A DNA stretch of 6,295 bases, taken from positions 1 to 6,295 of the forward strand of contig CAMZNW010000150.1 of assembly GCA_947313935.1 (NCBI GenBank), written 5' to 3'. The stretch comes from an uncultured Mollicutes bacterium (GTDB lineage Bacteria; Bacillota_I; Bacilli_A; UBA3375). This document shows positions 1-6,295 of this stretch, in pieces. Position numbers and translations under genes: made by a program. Under the pieces are notes generated by a model. The model saw nothing but the letters and a program-made list of their open reading frames with translations, was not told the DNA's origin and did no database searches. Numbering within the stretch: the stretch's first letter is position 1; each line of letters begins with the position of its first letter.

Positions 1-187
1 CATTCATATTATGCTAGATGGAAAAATAGTAGAAACAGGACCAAAAGAATTAGCGAAATTTGTAGAGAAACATGGTTATGTTGCTTTGAAAAAGAAACAT
101 AATATAGAAGATAAAGTGATAAAAAAAGAAAGAATAAGTGTCGGAAGTTGTGCAACACATATTGGGGTAAATGGGAATGAAAAATAA
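1..187 (+). CDS. sufC: SufC, Fe-S assembly ATPase (3' end only)
   Basis: This is the C-terminal 61 residues of a protein whose start lies before the window; the frame begins at base 2 and stops with TAA at 185-187. The segment HIMLDGKIVETGPKEL followed by EKHGY matches the end of the SufC ABC-type ATPase, where a beta-strand with a 'DG(K/R)IV.(S/T)G' motif follows the nucleotide-binding core. The Walker, signature and H-loop motifs are all upstream and cannot be checked. SufC is the soluble ATPase that drives conformational change in the SufBCD scaffold. Its position directly before sufD, as in the Bacillus sufCDSUB operon, supports the call. After the usual IED end there is an extra tail of about 20 residues containing GSCATH, with one Cys. 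The 3' end overlaps the start of sufD by 17 nt. Confidence 0.88.
   Translation, partial: IHIMLDGKIVETGPKELAKFVEKHGYVALKKKHNIEDKVIKKERISVGSCATHIGVNGNEK
164..167 (+). promoter_or_regulatory. Weak ribosome binding site for sufD
   Basis: A GGGG run inside the end of sufC is the only Shine-Dalgarno-like sequence before sufD. It lies 3 nt before the ATG at 171 and 9 nt before the in-frame ATG at 177. The other genes here use AGGAG or AGGGAG placed 4-7 nt from the start, so the site does not settle which ATG is used; the difference is two residues (Met-Gly). Because the site lies within sufC, translation of sufD is probably coupled to that of sufC. Confidence 0.45.
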
Positions 188-1109
188 ATTATTTGAACAA
201 ATTGATTTTCCTATTGAAGAATATAATGGAATTAATTTTTCAACTAAAAAAGAAATTGTTATTAGAAAAAATGCTAATACTAAGTCAATCTTCCCACAAA
301 TGAAAAATCAATTAGAAATTAATATAATGGAATCAGGAATATATGAAATAAAAGAAAATGAAATGTGTAATAAAAATATTAAAATTAATATTTCTAAAAA
401 TTTAACAGTATTTTTCATTGAAAAAAATATTACTAAACAAAAAGTATCTTTCAATGATATTACATTTAATTTAGAAGAAGATGTTAAATTAAAACATCTA
501 ATTAGTGAAGAATTAGAAAAAGGTTTTAATAATCGTTATTATTCATTGAAAAAAAATAGTATTATTGAAATTGAGTATATTTCAATGTGTAATATTATAA
601 ATGAAACAAAATTAGTTGTTGATTTAAATGGTATTAATTCTCAAGTAGATATTAATTTGGTAGCAATTGCTAATAACAAAGCAAAAAAAGTTTATCAAGT
701 AGAAGTAAATAATAATGTAGAGTCAACAAAAGGTGAAATTTGGCAAAAAGGAGTATGTTTAAATGGAGGGAAAATAATTTTCAATACAACAAGTATGATT
801 AATAAAGATTGTAAAAAAGCAGAAAATTTTCAAGAGAGTCGTATATTATTATTAGATTTAGCTGCTAAAGGTGAGGTCTCTCCTAATTTATTAATCAATC
901 ATCATAATGTTTTAGCTAGTCATAGTGCCAGTGTATCACGAGTAAATGATGAAGAATTGTATTATTTTCAAACACGAGGAATAGATAAAAAAATGGCACA
1001 ATATTTAATGACAATCTCTTTTGTAAAACCATTATTTGATAAAATAGTAGATGAAAAACTTCGTGATAAATTGATAAATAAAATATTAGAGCGTTTAAAC
1101 AATGTTTAA
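171..1109 (+). CDS. sufD: SufD, Fe-S cluster scaffold subunit (short form)
   Basis: SufD pairs with SufB and SufC in the cytosolic SufBCD scaffold that assembles Fe-S clusters. The C-terminal third is diagnostic: KAENFQESRILLLDLAAKGE (about 216-235), then PNLLI, then ASHSASVSRV (249-258), YYFQTRGI (264-271) and a final helical segment. This is the SufB/SufD core pattern 'qesr.LLL...A...P.LlI...v...H.A.V.rv....lfY..sRGi'. H251 aligns with E. coli SufD His360, implicated in cluster formation at the SufB interface. The middle (about 45-215) is the poorly conserved, Asn/Ile/Lys-rich region expected to form the beta-helix. At 312 residues it is about 125 shorter than B. subtilis SufD (437), and the N-terminal helical region seen in most SufD proteins is missing. 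Position between sufC and sufS supports SufD over a second SufB. The start could be 171 or 177. Its stop overlaps the sufS start by 8 nt (ATGTTTAA). Confidence 0.87.
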   Translation: MGMKNKLFEQIDFPIEEYNGINFSTKKEIVIRKNANTKSIFPQMKNQLEINIMESGIYEIKENEMCNKNIKINISKNLTVFFIEKNITKQKVSFNDITFNLEEDVKLKHLISEELEKGFNNRYYSLKKNSIIEIEYISMCNIINETKLVVDLNGINSQVDINLVAIANNKAKKVYQVEVNNNVESTKGEIWQKGVCLNGGKIIFNTTSMINKDCKKAENFQESRILLLDLAAKGEVSPNLLINHHNVLASHSASVSRVNDEELYYFQTRGIDKKMAQYLMTISFVKPLFDKIVDEKLRDKLINKILERLNNV

Positions 1110-2307
1110 TATAGATAAAATAAAAAAAGATTTTACTATTTTAAAAAATAACCCAACTTTAACATATCTAGATTCAGCAGCAACAAGTTTAACACCAGAT
1201 GTAGTAATTGAAGCAATGAATGAATATTATTATCATTATCGTGCAACTGTGCATCGAAGTATGTATGCAAATGGACAAAAAGCAGATGAGAAGTATCAAG
1301 CTAGTCGTGAAACAATTGCAAAGTTTTTAAATTGTCAAATTAATGAAGTTATTTTTACTAAATCAACGACCAATGCACTTAATTTAGTTGCAAATTCATT
1401 AGTTACAAAATTAAATGGAGATGATGAAATATTAACATCAGCTTTAGAACACCATTCAACTTTATTACCATTTAGAGAATTTGCTAAGCAAAAAGGATTA
1501 AATACTAAGTATATCCCTATTAATAAATATGGTGAAATAACATATGATAACTTTTTAAATACAGTTAATGCAAAAACAAAAATAGTAGTATTACATCATG
1601 TTTCTAATGTATTAGGAGATGTAGTACCAATAAAAAAAATTGCAAAGTATTGTCAAGAAAATAATATAATAACTGTATTTGATGGTGCTCAAGCAATTAC
1701 GCATGAACAAATTGATGTTAAAGAAATAGGATGTGATTTTTATGCTTTTTCAGGCCATAAAATTTTAGGACCAACAGGAATTGGTGTATTATATGCAAAT
1801 AACAAGATTGCAAAAGATTTAATTTTTGAATATGGAGGAGATATGGCTCATATTGTTACAATAGATGATGTAACAACAAAAGAGTTACCATTAAAATTAG
1901 AGGCAGGGACACCTAGTATTGCAGAAGTAATTGGTATTAAAGCAGCAATAGATTATTTAATGCAATACGAATTTGATGATATTGCTCGTCATATCTATGA
2001 ATTAAAAATAGCAACAATTAATTTAATGAAAGAAATCCCAGGAATTATAATTTATAATGAAAATACTAAAAATGGAATAATAACTTTTAATTTTGAAAAT
2101 ATTCCAACACATGATGTTTTACAAGAGTTAGCAAATGAGAATATTGCAATTCGAGGTGGACATATGTGTAATCAATTAACTTTAAAGTATTTAGGTGTAA
2201 ATAGTGTATTACGAATTAGTTTTTATATTTATAATGATTTAAATGATGTTAAAAAATTAATTAACGGTTTAAAAAAAGCGGCAAGTCAATTAGCTTGGAT
2301 GCTATAA
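1102..2307 (+). CDS. sufS: SufS cysteine desulfurase (PLP-dependent, class II)
   Basis: SufS removes sulfur from L-cysteine, giving alanine and an enzyme-bound persulfide that is passed to SufU. It is a full-length (401 aa) fold-type I aminotransferase-like protein. Visible motifs include TYLDSAATS (21-29) and TKSTTNALN (86-94) for phosphate binding. EHHS holds H118, which stacks on the cofactor, and DGAQ holds D194 and Q197. SGHK220 supplies the PLP Schiff-base lysine, followed by GPTGIGVLY. EAGTPSIAEVIG lies at 268-279. The catalytic Cys is C356 in RGGHMCNQ, and R371 in LRISFYIYN should bind the substrate carboxylate. H337 in PTHDV falls 19 residues before the catalytic Cys, as does B. subtilis SufS His342, which takes over a zinc ligand position when SufU docks. 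The residues beside C356 differ from the common HHCAQ. The start has only a weak upstream GAG (1089-1091) and overlaps the sufD stop, suggesting translational coupling. The C-terminus ends in an atypical SQLAWML tail. Confidence 0.96.
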   Translation: MFNIDKIKKDFTILKNNPTLTYLDSAATSLTPDVVIEAMNEYYYHYRATVHRSMYANGQKADEKYQASRETIAKFLNCQINEVIFTKSTTNALNLVANSLVTKLNGDDEILTSALEHHSTLLPFREFAKQKGLNTKYIPINKYGEITYDNFLNTVNAKTKIVVLHHVSNVLGDVVPIKKIAKYCQENNIITVFDGAQAITHEQIDVKEIGCDFYAFSGHKILGPTGIGVLYANNKIAKDLIFEYGGDMAHIVTIDDVTTKELPLKLEAGTPSIAEVIGIKAAIDYLMQYEFDDIARHIYELKIATINLMKEIPGIIIYNENTKNGIITFNFENIPTHDVLQELANENIAIRGGHMCNQLTLKYLGVNSVLRISFYIYNDLNDVKKLINGLKKAASQLAWML

Positions 2308-2311
2308 GGAG
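2306..2311 (+). promoter_or_regulatory. Ribosome binding site fixing the sufU start
   Basis: AAGGAG begins within the sufS stop codon (TAA at 2305-2307) and lies 4 nt before the ATG at 2316. This selects 2316 over the upstream in-frame ATG at 2295, which lies inside sufS, has no such site, and would add seven residues (MDAIRRK) not expected in SufU. Confidence 0.8.
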
Positions 2312-2315
2312 AAAG

Positions 2316-2750
2316 ATGACTAATGATATTTATCGTCAAGTGATTATGGATCACTATAAGAATCCTCAAAATAAAATTTCATCTCCATTAAATGATTCAG
2401 ATTATATTAAACGAGAAGCGTTAAATCCTTCATGTGGTGACATGGTAACAATTTATGTGAAGTTCATCAATGAACAAATAATAGATATTAAATTTCAAGG
2501 GGAAGGGTGTTCAATTTGTTGTGCGTCTGCTTCAGTTATGACAAATGAATTAAATAATTTATCTAAAGTAGTTGGATTAGAAAAAATTAACCAATTTGCA
2601 AATATAATTAAAGATGGAGTTGTAGATAAAGAATATGATTTTGAAGATGGAGAAGCTTTTGTTGGAGTTAGTAAGTTTCCAGCTCGTTTTAAATGTGCTT
2701 ATTTAAGTTGGGATACAGTTGGAAAAATTATTAGGGAGTTAGATGAGTAA
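2316..2750 (+). CDS. sufU: SufU, zinc-dependent sulfur acceptor for SufS
   Basis: SufU is the IscU-like protein of Gram-positive SUF systems. It binds zinc and receives persulfide sulfur from SufS for delivery to SufBCD, acting as a sulfurtransferase more than as a scaffold. From the ATG at 2316 the protein is 144 residues, normal for the family. The N-terminus MTNDIYRQVIMDHYKNPQNK is typical. The expected zinc ligands are present: C40 and D42 in NPSCGD, C65 in GEGCS and C127 in FPARFKC. The SufU-specific insertion between the second and third cysteines, relative to IscU, is present (about 85-113, including KEYDFEDGEAFVGV). Two further cysteines, C68 and C69, follow C65 closely in GCSICC, where B. 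subtilis SufU has Ser-Met. It lies 8 nt after sufS and overlaps sufB by 8 nt (ATGAGTAA). SufE is absent, as expected when SufU serves SufS. Confidence 0.95.
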   Translation: MTNDIYRQVIMDHYKNPQNKISSPLNDSDYIKREALNPSCGDMVTIYVKFINEQIIDIKFQGEGCSICCASASVMTNELNNLSKVVGLEKINQFANIIKDGVVDKEYDFEDGEAFVGVSKFPARFKCAYLSWDTVGKIIRELDE

Positions 2751-4140
2751 AAATGAACAAATAAATGAAGAGTATAAATATGGTTTTTATGATGAACGAG
2801 AAGCGATATACTCAACAGGTTGTGGTTTGAATGAAGGAATTATTGCAGAAATATCTCGGATAAAAAATGAACCTGAATGGATGTTAGAATTTCGTCTACA
2901 AGCATATAAGAAATTCTGTCAAATGCCTATGCCTAATTTTGGACCTAATTTAGATAAGATTAATTTTGATGAAATAATTTATTATACTAAAGCTTCAAAA
3001 CAAGTTGAAAATTCATGGGATGATGTTCCCGAGGATATTAAAAATACTTTTGAAAAATTAGGAATTCCAGAAGCAGAAGCAAAATTTTTAAGTGGTGTTT
3101 CTACACAATATGATAGTGAAGTAGTTTATGAAAATATGATTGCAGAAGTAGAAGAAAAAGGAATAATTTTTATGGATACTGATAGGGCTCTAAAAGAACA
3201 TCCAGAATTATTTAAAATGTATTTTTCTAAACTTGTACCACCAAGTGATAATAAATTTGCTGCCTTAAATTCAGCTGTTTGGTCAGGTGGAACTTTTATT
3301 TATATTCCTAAAGGAGTTAAATTAGAAATGCCGTTACAAGCATATTTTAGAATAAATACTCAAAATATGGGGCAATTTGAACGTACATTAATCATTGTCG
3401 ATGAAGGTGCTGATATTCATTATGTTGAAGGATGTACAGCACCAAATTATTCAACAAATTCATTACATGCAGCAGTAGTTGAAATTTTTATCCATGATAA
3501 TGCTAAGTGTCGTTATTCAACAATACAAAATTGGTCAAATAATGTTTTAAATTTAGTGACAAAACGAGCATTGGCTAGTGAAAATGCTCAAATGGAATGG
3601 ATTGATGGAAATATTGGTTCTGGAATTACAATGAAGTATCCATCGATAATATTAAATGGAGAAAATGCTAAAGGTACATGTATTTCTATTGCAATAGCAG
3701 GACCAAAAAAAGTAATTGATGCAGGTGCAAAAATGATACATAATGCTTCAAATACATCATCAACAATTATTTCAAAGTCTATTGCTCATGGTGGAGGAAA
3801 TGCGACATATCGAGGTGAAGTTATTCATACATCTCAAGCTAAAGGCAGTATGTCAAGTATTGAATGTGATACCATTTTAATTGATGAAATTTCAAAATCT
3901 GATACGATACCAGTTAACATTGTTCGAAATGATAATTCTTTAATTACACATGAGGCTTCAGTTAGTAGTGTTGATGAGGTTCAATTATTTTATTTAATGT
4001 CACGTGGATTAACAAAACAAGAAGCAACTCAAGTAATAATAATGGGTTTTATTGATGAATTTACAAAAGAGTTACCAATGGAATATGCAATAGAACTAAA
4101 TCGTTTAATTAATTTAGATATGGAAGATTCAATTGGTTAG
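2743..4140 (+). CDS. sufB: SufB, Fe-S cluster scaffold subunit
   Basis: SufB is the main scaffold of SufBCD; it receives sulfur from SufU and builds the cluster at the interface with SufD. The 465-residue protein has the same length as B. subtilis SufB as I recall it and is closely similar throughout: EYKYGF (10-15), the MPMPNFG region (61-67), KLGIPEAEAKFLSGVS (105-120) and NKFAALNSAVWSGG (170-183). Residues matching the E. coli internal sulfur path are present: R203 and N205 (FRIN), C231 (EGCTAP, E. coli Cys254), Q262 and W264 (QNW), and K274 (VTKRA). The cluster-forming Cys is C375 in IECDTILI (E. coli Cys405), and H403-E404 in THEAS match His433-Glu434. The position of E. coli Glu432 is Thr402 here. 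The C-terminus FTKELPMEYAIELNRLI is classic. AGGGAG at 2733-2738 lies 4 nt before the start, inside sufU. Next comes the DUF368 gene after 8 nt. Confidence 0.97.
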   Translation: MSKNEQINEEYKYGFYDEREAIYSTGCGLNEGIIAEISRIKNEPEWMLEFRLQAYKKFCQMPMPNFGPNLDKINFDEIIYYTKASKQVENSWDDVPEDIKNTFEKLGIPEAEAKFLSGVSTQYDSEVVYENMIAEVEEKGIIFMDTDRALKEHPELFKMYFSKLVPPSDNKFAALNSAVWSGGTFIYIPKGVKLEMPLQAYFRINTQNMGQFERTLIIVDEGADIHYVEGCTAPNYSTNSLHAAVVEIFIHDNAKCRYSTIQNWSNNVLNLVTKRALASENAQMEWIDGNIGSGITMKYPSIILNGENAKGTCISIAIAGPKKVIDAGAKMIHNASNTSSTIISKSIAHGGGNATYRGEVIHTSQAKGSMSSIECDTILIDEISKSDTIPVNIVRNDNSLITHEASVSSVDEVQLFYLMSRGLTKQEATQVIIMGFIDEFTKELPMEYAIELNRLINLDMEDSIG

Positions 4141-4148
4141 GGAGATAA

Positions 4149-4994
4149 ATGATTTATATAACAGGTTTATTAATGGCGATAGCAGATAGTGTACCAGGAA
4201 TTAGTGGAGGAACAATTGCTTTAATTTTAAATGAATTTGATAATTTAATTGAAGCTTTAAATAATGTGCTTAGTGGAAAAAAAAATAAAGAAAAAAGTAT
4301 TAAATATCTTTTAAAATTAGTAATTGGTTGGTTTGTTGGCTTTATTTTATCAGTATTTTTTATTACAAATATAATTCAAAATCATATTTATCAAATAAGT
4401 AGTTTATTTATAGCATTAATAATTTTTTCCATTTATTTAATTATAAAACAAGAAGAAGGTTTAATTCAAAAATGGCATAATATTTATTTAACAATATTTG
4501 CAATGATAATAGTAGTGATTATTGCTAAAGTTAGCCTTAAATTAGTTGATGTAACAATAATTAATAATAACTTTATTATGGGTGGTTATTATTTTATTAG
4601 TGGTATATTAGCTGCAGGAGTAATGTTATTACCTGGAATGTCTGGTTCAACTATTTTATTAATAATGGGAATATATTTTAATATTATGATGTATTTAAAA
4701 GAAATATTTACTTTTAATTTTAGTCATTTAGGAATAATAATAATATTTGGAGTAGGTGTAATAATTGGTTTTTTAATAGCTACTAAATTATTAGCAAAGT
4801 TATTAGTAAATCATAAAATTAAGTTATTATATATAATAATTGGTTTAATGATCGGATCATTATATGCAATTATTATTGGTCCAGTAACAGGAGGATTAAG
4901 AAATAGTTATTTAAATTTAAATAATTTTAGTATAATTGCTTTTATTTGTGGTTTAATAATAATGTATTCTTTAAATAAAATTAAAGGAGAATAA
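4149..4994 (+). CDS. DUF368 / PopT-type polyprenyl-phosphate transporter
   Basis: This is a 281-residue, very hydrophobic integral membrane protein with about eight membrane segments. Two copies of the family signature are visible: DSVPGISGGTIALIL (13-27) and LLPGMSGSTILLIMGIY (160-176). This duplicated 'PG.SG.T' loop, with each copy at the edge of a membrane segment, identifies the DUF368 family. Members of that family (PopT) have been shown to return undecaprenyl phosphate, the lipid carrier for cell-wall polymers, across the cytoplasmic membrane; the role here is inferred from family membership. A charged loop (about 43-52, GKKNKEKS) lies between the first segments. The start is well fixed: AGGGAG at 4139-4144 precedes the ATG by 4 nt, and an in-frame TAA at 4146-4148 rules out a longer form, so the protein begins almost directly in its first hydrophobic segment. 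It lies 8 nt after sufB and 2 nt before the Nramp gene, so the three are probably co-transcribed. No functional tie to Fe-S assembly is known to me. Confidence 0.85.
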   Translation: MIYITGLLMAIADSVPGISGGTIALILNEFDNLIEALNNVLSGKKNKEKSIKYLLKLVIGWFVGFILSVFFITNIIQNHIYQISSLFIALIIFSIYLIIKQEEGLIQKWHNIYLTIFAMIIVVIIAKVSLKLVDVTIINNNFIMGGYYFISGILAAGVMLLPGMSGSTILLIMGIYFNIMMYLKEIFTFNFSHLGIIIIFGVGVIIGFLIATKLLAKLLVNHKIKLLYIIIGLMIGSLYAIIIGPVTGGLRNSYLNLNNFSIIAFICGLIIMYSLNKIKGE

Positions 4995-4996
4995 TT

Positions 4997-6259
4997 ATGC
5001 GGAAATATTTTCAAGATAATGTACCAAATATTCATAAATTATTGAAATATGTAGGTCCAGGTTTTATTGTAACAGTTGGTTTTATTGATCCAGGTAATTG
5101 GGCAACAAATATGCAAGCGGGATCAGAGTACGGATATACCTTATTATGGGTAATTACATTATCAACTTTAATCTTGATTTTATTACAATACAATGCTTCT
5201 AAATTAGGAATTATTACAAAAAAAAGTATTCCTATTGCAGTTAATAAATCATTTAATAAATTTGTGGCAATTTTTATTAATTACACTGGTTTTTTAGCGG
5301 TAATTGCAACATTAATTGCTGAACTTCTTGGAGGTGCAATAGCACTACAAATGTTATTTAAATTACCTATATCAATTGGTGCTGTTTTAATGGCTCTAGT
5401 AACTTTATTTTTTGTATTTACAAATACTTATTCTAGAGTTGAAGCAATTATTATTAGTTTTGTATCAATTATTGGAATATCTTTTTTATTAGAATTAATA
5501 ATTGTTGGTATTAATCCAAGTGAAATTATTAAATCAAGTGTTGTTGTGAGTATTCCAGACGGTTCAATGTTAATTATAATGGGAGTATTAGGAGCAGTTA
5601 TAATGCCTCATAATTTGTTTCTTCATTCAGAATTTATTCAGACGAGGACTTTTGAGCATCATGAAGATGTACAAATCGTAAAAAAACAATTAAATTTAGC
5701 TAAAACAGATACTTTAATTTCAATGACAGTTGGTTTATTAATAAATGGAGCAATGATAGTATTAGCAGCAGCAACATTTTATCAAGTTGGTATTGTTGTA
5801 ACAGATTTAAGTCAAGCACAAGAAATGTTAAAACCATTTTTAGGTAATTTTGCTACTATAATATTTGCATTAGCACTTTTATTTTCTGGAATTGCTTCAT
5901 CAATAACAGCAGCAATGAGTGGGGGAGTTGTTAGTTCAGGAATGAACAATGAACGTTATAATATTTATGATCGACATACTTCAATTGGAATTATTAGTAG
6001 TGTATTAATTTCAACATTGATTATATGGTTTATTAAAGATCCATTTAGTGGCTTAATTATTTCACAAGTAATTTTAAGTATTCAATTACCGATTACTATT
6101 GTAGCGTTAATTATTTTAACAAGTAAAAATTCTTTAATGGGTCTTTTTACAAATACAAAAAAAGAAAAATTTTGGTTATGGTTAGTAGCAATAATTGTAA
6201 TTATTTTAAATATTCTTTTATTCATTCAAATAATTTTAGAATCTACTAATAAATCATAA
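4997..6259 (+). CDS. Nramp-family divalent metal (Mn2+/Fe2+) transporter
   Basis: This is a 420-residue membrane protein of the Nramp (SLC11/MntH) family, which imports Mn2+ and Fe2+ with protons. The first helix carries the metal-binding DPGNW motif (D31, N34) in GFIDPGNWATNMQAGSEYGY. The sixth helix carries A200-V-I-M203-P-H205 in AVIMPHNLFLHS. The Asp, Asn and Met ligands and the helix-6 His are therefore intact, which argues for a transition-metal transporter and against the Met-lacking Nramp-related Mg2+ or Al3+ branches. E109 in AELLGGAIAL and Q357 in ISQVILSIQLP are also family-conserved positions. The hydrophobic pattern and length fit 11 membrane segments, ending near residue 414. 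AAGGAG (4984-4989) inside the end of the DUF368 gene lies 7 nt before the ATG, and the two genes are 2 nt apart. Metal choice cannot be read from sequence; Mn2+ is commonest for bacterial homologues, while the suf context makes Fe2+ worth considering. There is no room for a dedicated MntR or Fur operator or a Mn riboswitch. Confidence 0.93.
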   Translation: MRKYFQDNVPNIHKLLKYVGPGFIVTVGFIDPGNWATNMQAGSEYGYTLLWVITLSTLILILLQYNASKLGIITKKSIPIAVNKSFNKFVAIFINYTGFLAVIATLIAELLGGAIALQMLFKLPISIGAVLMALVTLFFVFTNTYSRVEAIIISFVSIIGISFLLELIIVGINPSEIIKSSVVVSIPDGSMLIIMGVLGAVIMPHNLFLHSEFIQTRTFEHHEDVQIVKKQLNLAKTDTLISMTVGLLINGAMIVLAAATFYQVGIVVTDLSQAQEMLKPFLGNFATIIFALALLFSGIASSITAAMSGGVVSSGMNNERYNIYDRHTSIGIISSVLISTLIIWFIKDPFSGLIISQVILSIQLPITIVALIILTSKNSLMGLFTNTKKEKFWLWLVAIIVIILNILLFIQIILESTNKS

Positions 6260-6295
6260 TTATCTTCACCAAAATATTTATCTAAATTTTGATTA
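6226..6295 (-). CDS. Possible 3' end of a convergent gene (partial, unidentified)
   Basis: On the minus strand the frame is open from the window edge to a TGA at 6228-6226, giving 22 residues that include LDKYFGEDNYDLL. The product is not recognised. Support is compositional: every codon ends in A or T, about a third begin with G, and in the 36 bases beyond the Nramp stop the plus strand has five C and one G, so the minus strand has the G excess seen on the coding strand of the other genes. If real, the gene converges on the Nramp gene and overlaps its last 34 nt. An open frame of this length could also arise by chance, so this is tentative. Confidence 0.35.
   Translation of the reverse strand, partial: NQNLDKYFGEDNYDLLVDSKII

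Noticed and set aside
915..923. Loss of the SufD Cys corresponding to E. coli Cys358 (ASH instead of CSH) as a novelty
   Set aside because: Bacillota SufD proteins such as that of B. subtilis have an A-x-H motif here as I recall, so the Cys is not expected.
2295..2315. Longer SufU starting at the ATG at 2295
   Set aside because: That ATG lies within sufS without a ribosome binding site, while AAGGAG at 2306-2311 points to 2316 and gives the normal SufU N-terminus.
4149..6259. Nramp-related Mg2+ transporter, or a Mn-sensing riboswitch before it
   Set aside because: The helix-6 Met (M203) and DPGN motif mark a transition-metal transporter, and the 2-nt gap upstream leaves no room for a riboswitch.
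1..6259. Use of TGA as Trp (mycoplasma code)
   Set aside because: Every gene reads through without in-frame TGA, Trp is TGG, and lengths match the families.
6260..6295. Rho-independent terminator after the Nramp gene
   Set aside because: Only weak A/T-only inverted pairs (AAAT with ATTT) are present, with no GC stem followed by a T-run.
1..6295. Mobile elements, CRISPR arrays, tRNAs, direct repeats
   Set aside because: Coding sequence fills the window almost without gaps; short A/T-rich similarities are explained by composition, and no repeat array or terminal inverted repeat is seen.

Overview
The window is an AT-rich (roughly a quarter G+C by eye), almost gapless run of plus-strand genes. 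They form one apparent operon in the Bacillota order sufC(3' end)-sufD-sufS-sufU-sufB, followed by a DUF368/PopT-type membrane protein and an Nramp-family metal transporter. The suf gene order, the use of SufU instead of SufE, and SufB/SufS sequences of the Bacillus type point to a low-GC member of the Bacillota. An Erysipelotrichia- or Mollicutes-related lineage would fit the extreme AT bias, but that placement is inference. All seven plus-strand genes end in TAA or TAG, Trp is encoded by TGG, and no in-frame TGA is read through, so there is no sign of the mycoplasma code.

Layout: 1-187 is the C-terminal end of SufC. 171-1109 is a short SufD (312 aa). 1102-2307 is SufS cysteine desulfurase. 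2316-2750 is SufU. 2743-4140 is SufB. 4149-4994 is the DUF368 protein. 4997-6259 is Nramp. Neighbouring genes either overlap (about 17, 8 and 8 nt) or are 2-8 nt apart, so no internal promoter or terminator is evident and translation is probably coupled. The operon promoter lies upstream of the window. The last 36 nt, plus the 3' end of the Nramp gene, are open on the minus strand with coding-like composition and may be the end of a convergent gene.

How the genes work together: SufS takes sulfur from cysteine as a persulfide. SufU, a zinc protein, accepts it and passes it to the SufB-SufC-SufD scaffold, where SufC hydrolyses ATP and the Fe-S cluster forms at the SufB/SufD interface. The Nramp protein could import Fe2+ or Mn2+, which makes metal supply next to cluster assembly plausible. 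The DUF368 protein belongs to the family that recycles undecaprenyl phosphate across the membrane, and its link to Fe-S assembly is not obvious.

Most of the window is a standard housekeeping system. The parts worth a second look are the two membrane proteins attached to the suf operon, the shortened SufD with an unusual His-rich interface loop, and small changes beside otherwise conserved functional residues in SufU, SufS and SufB.
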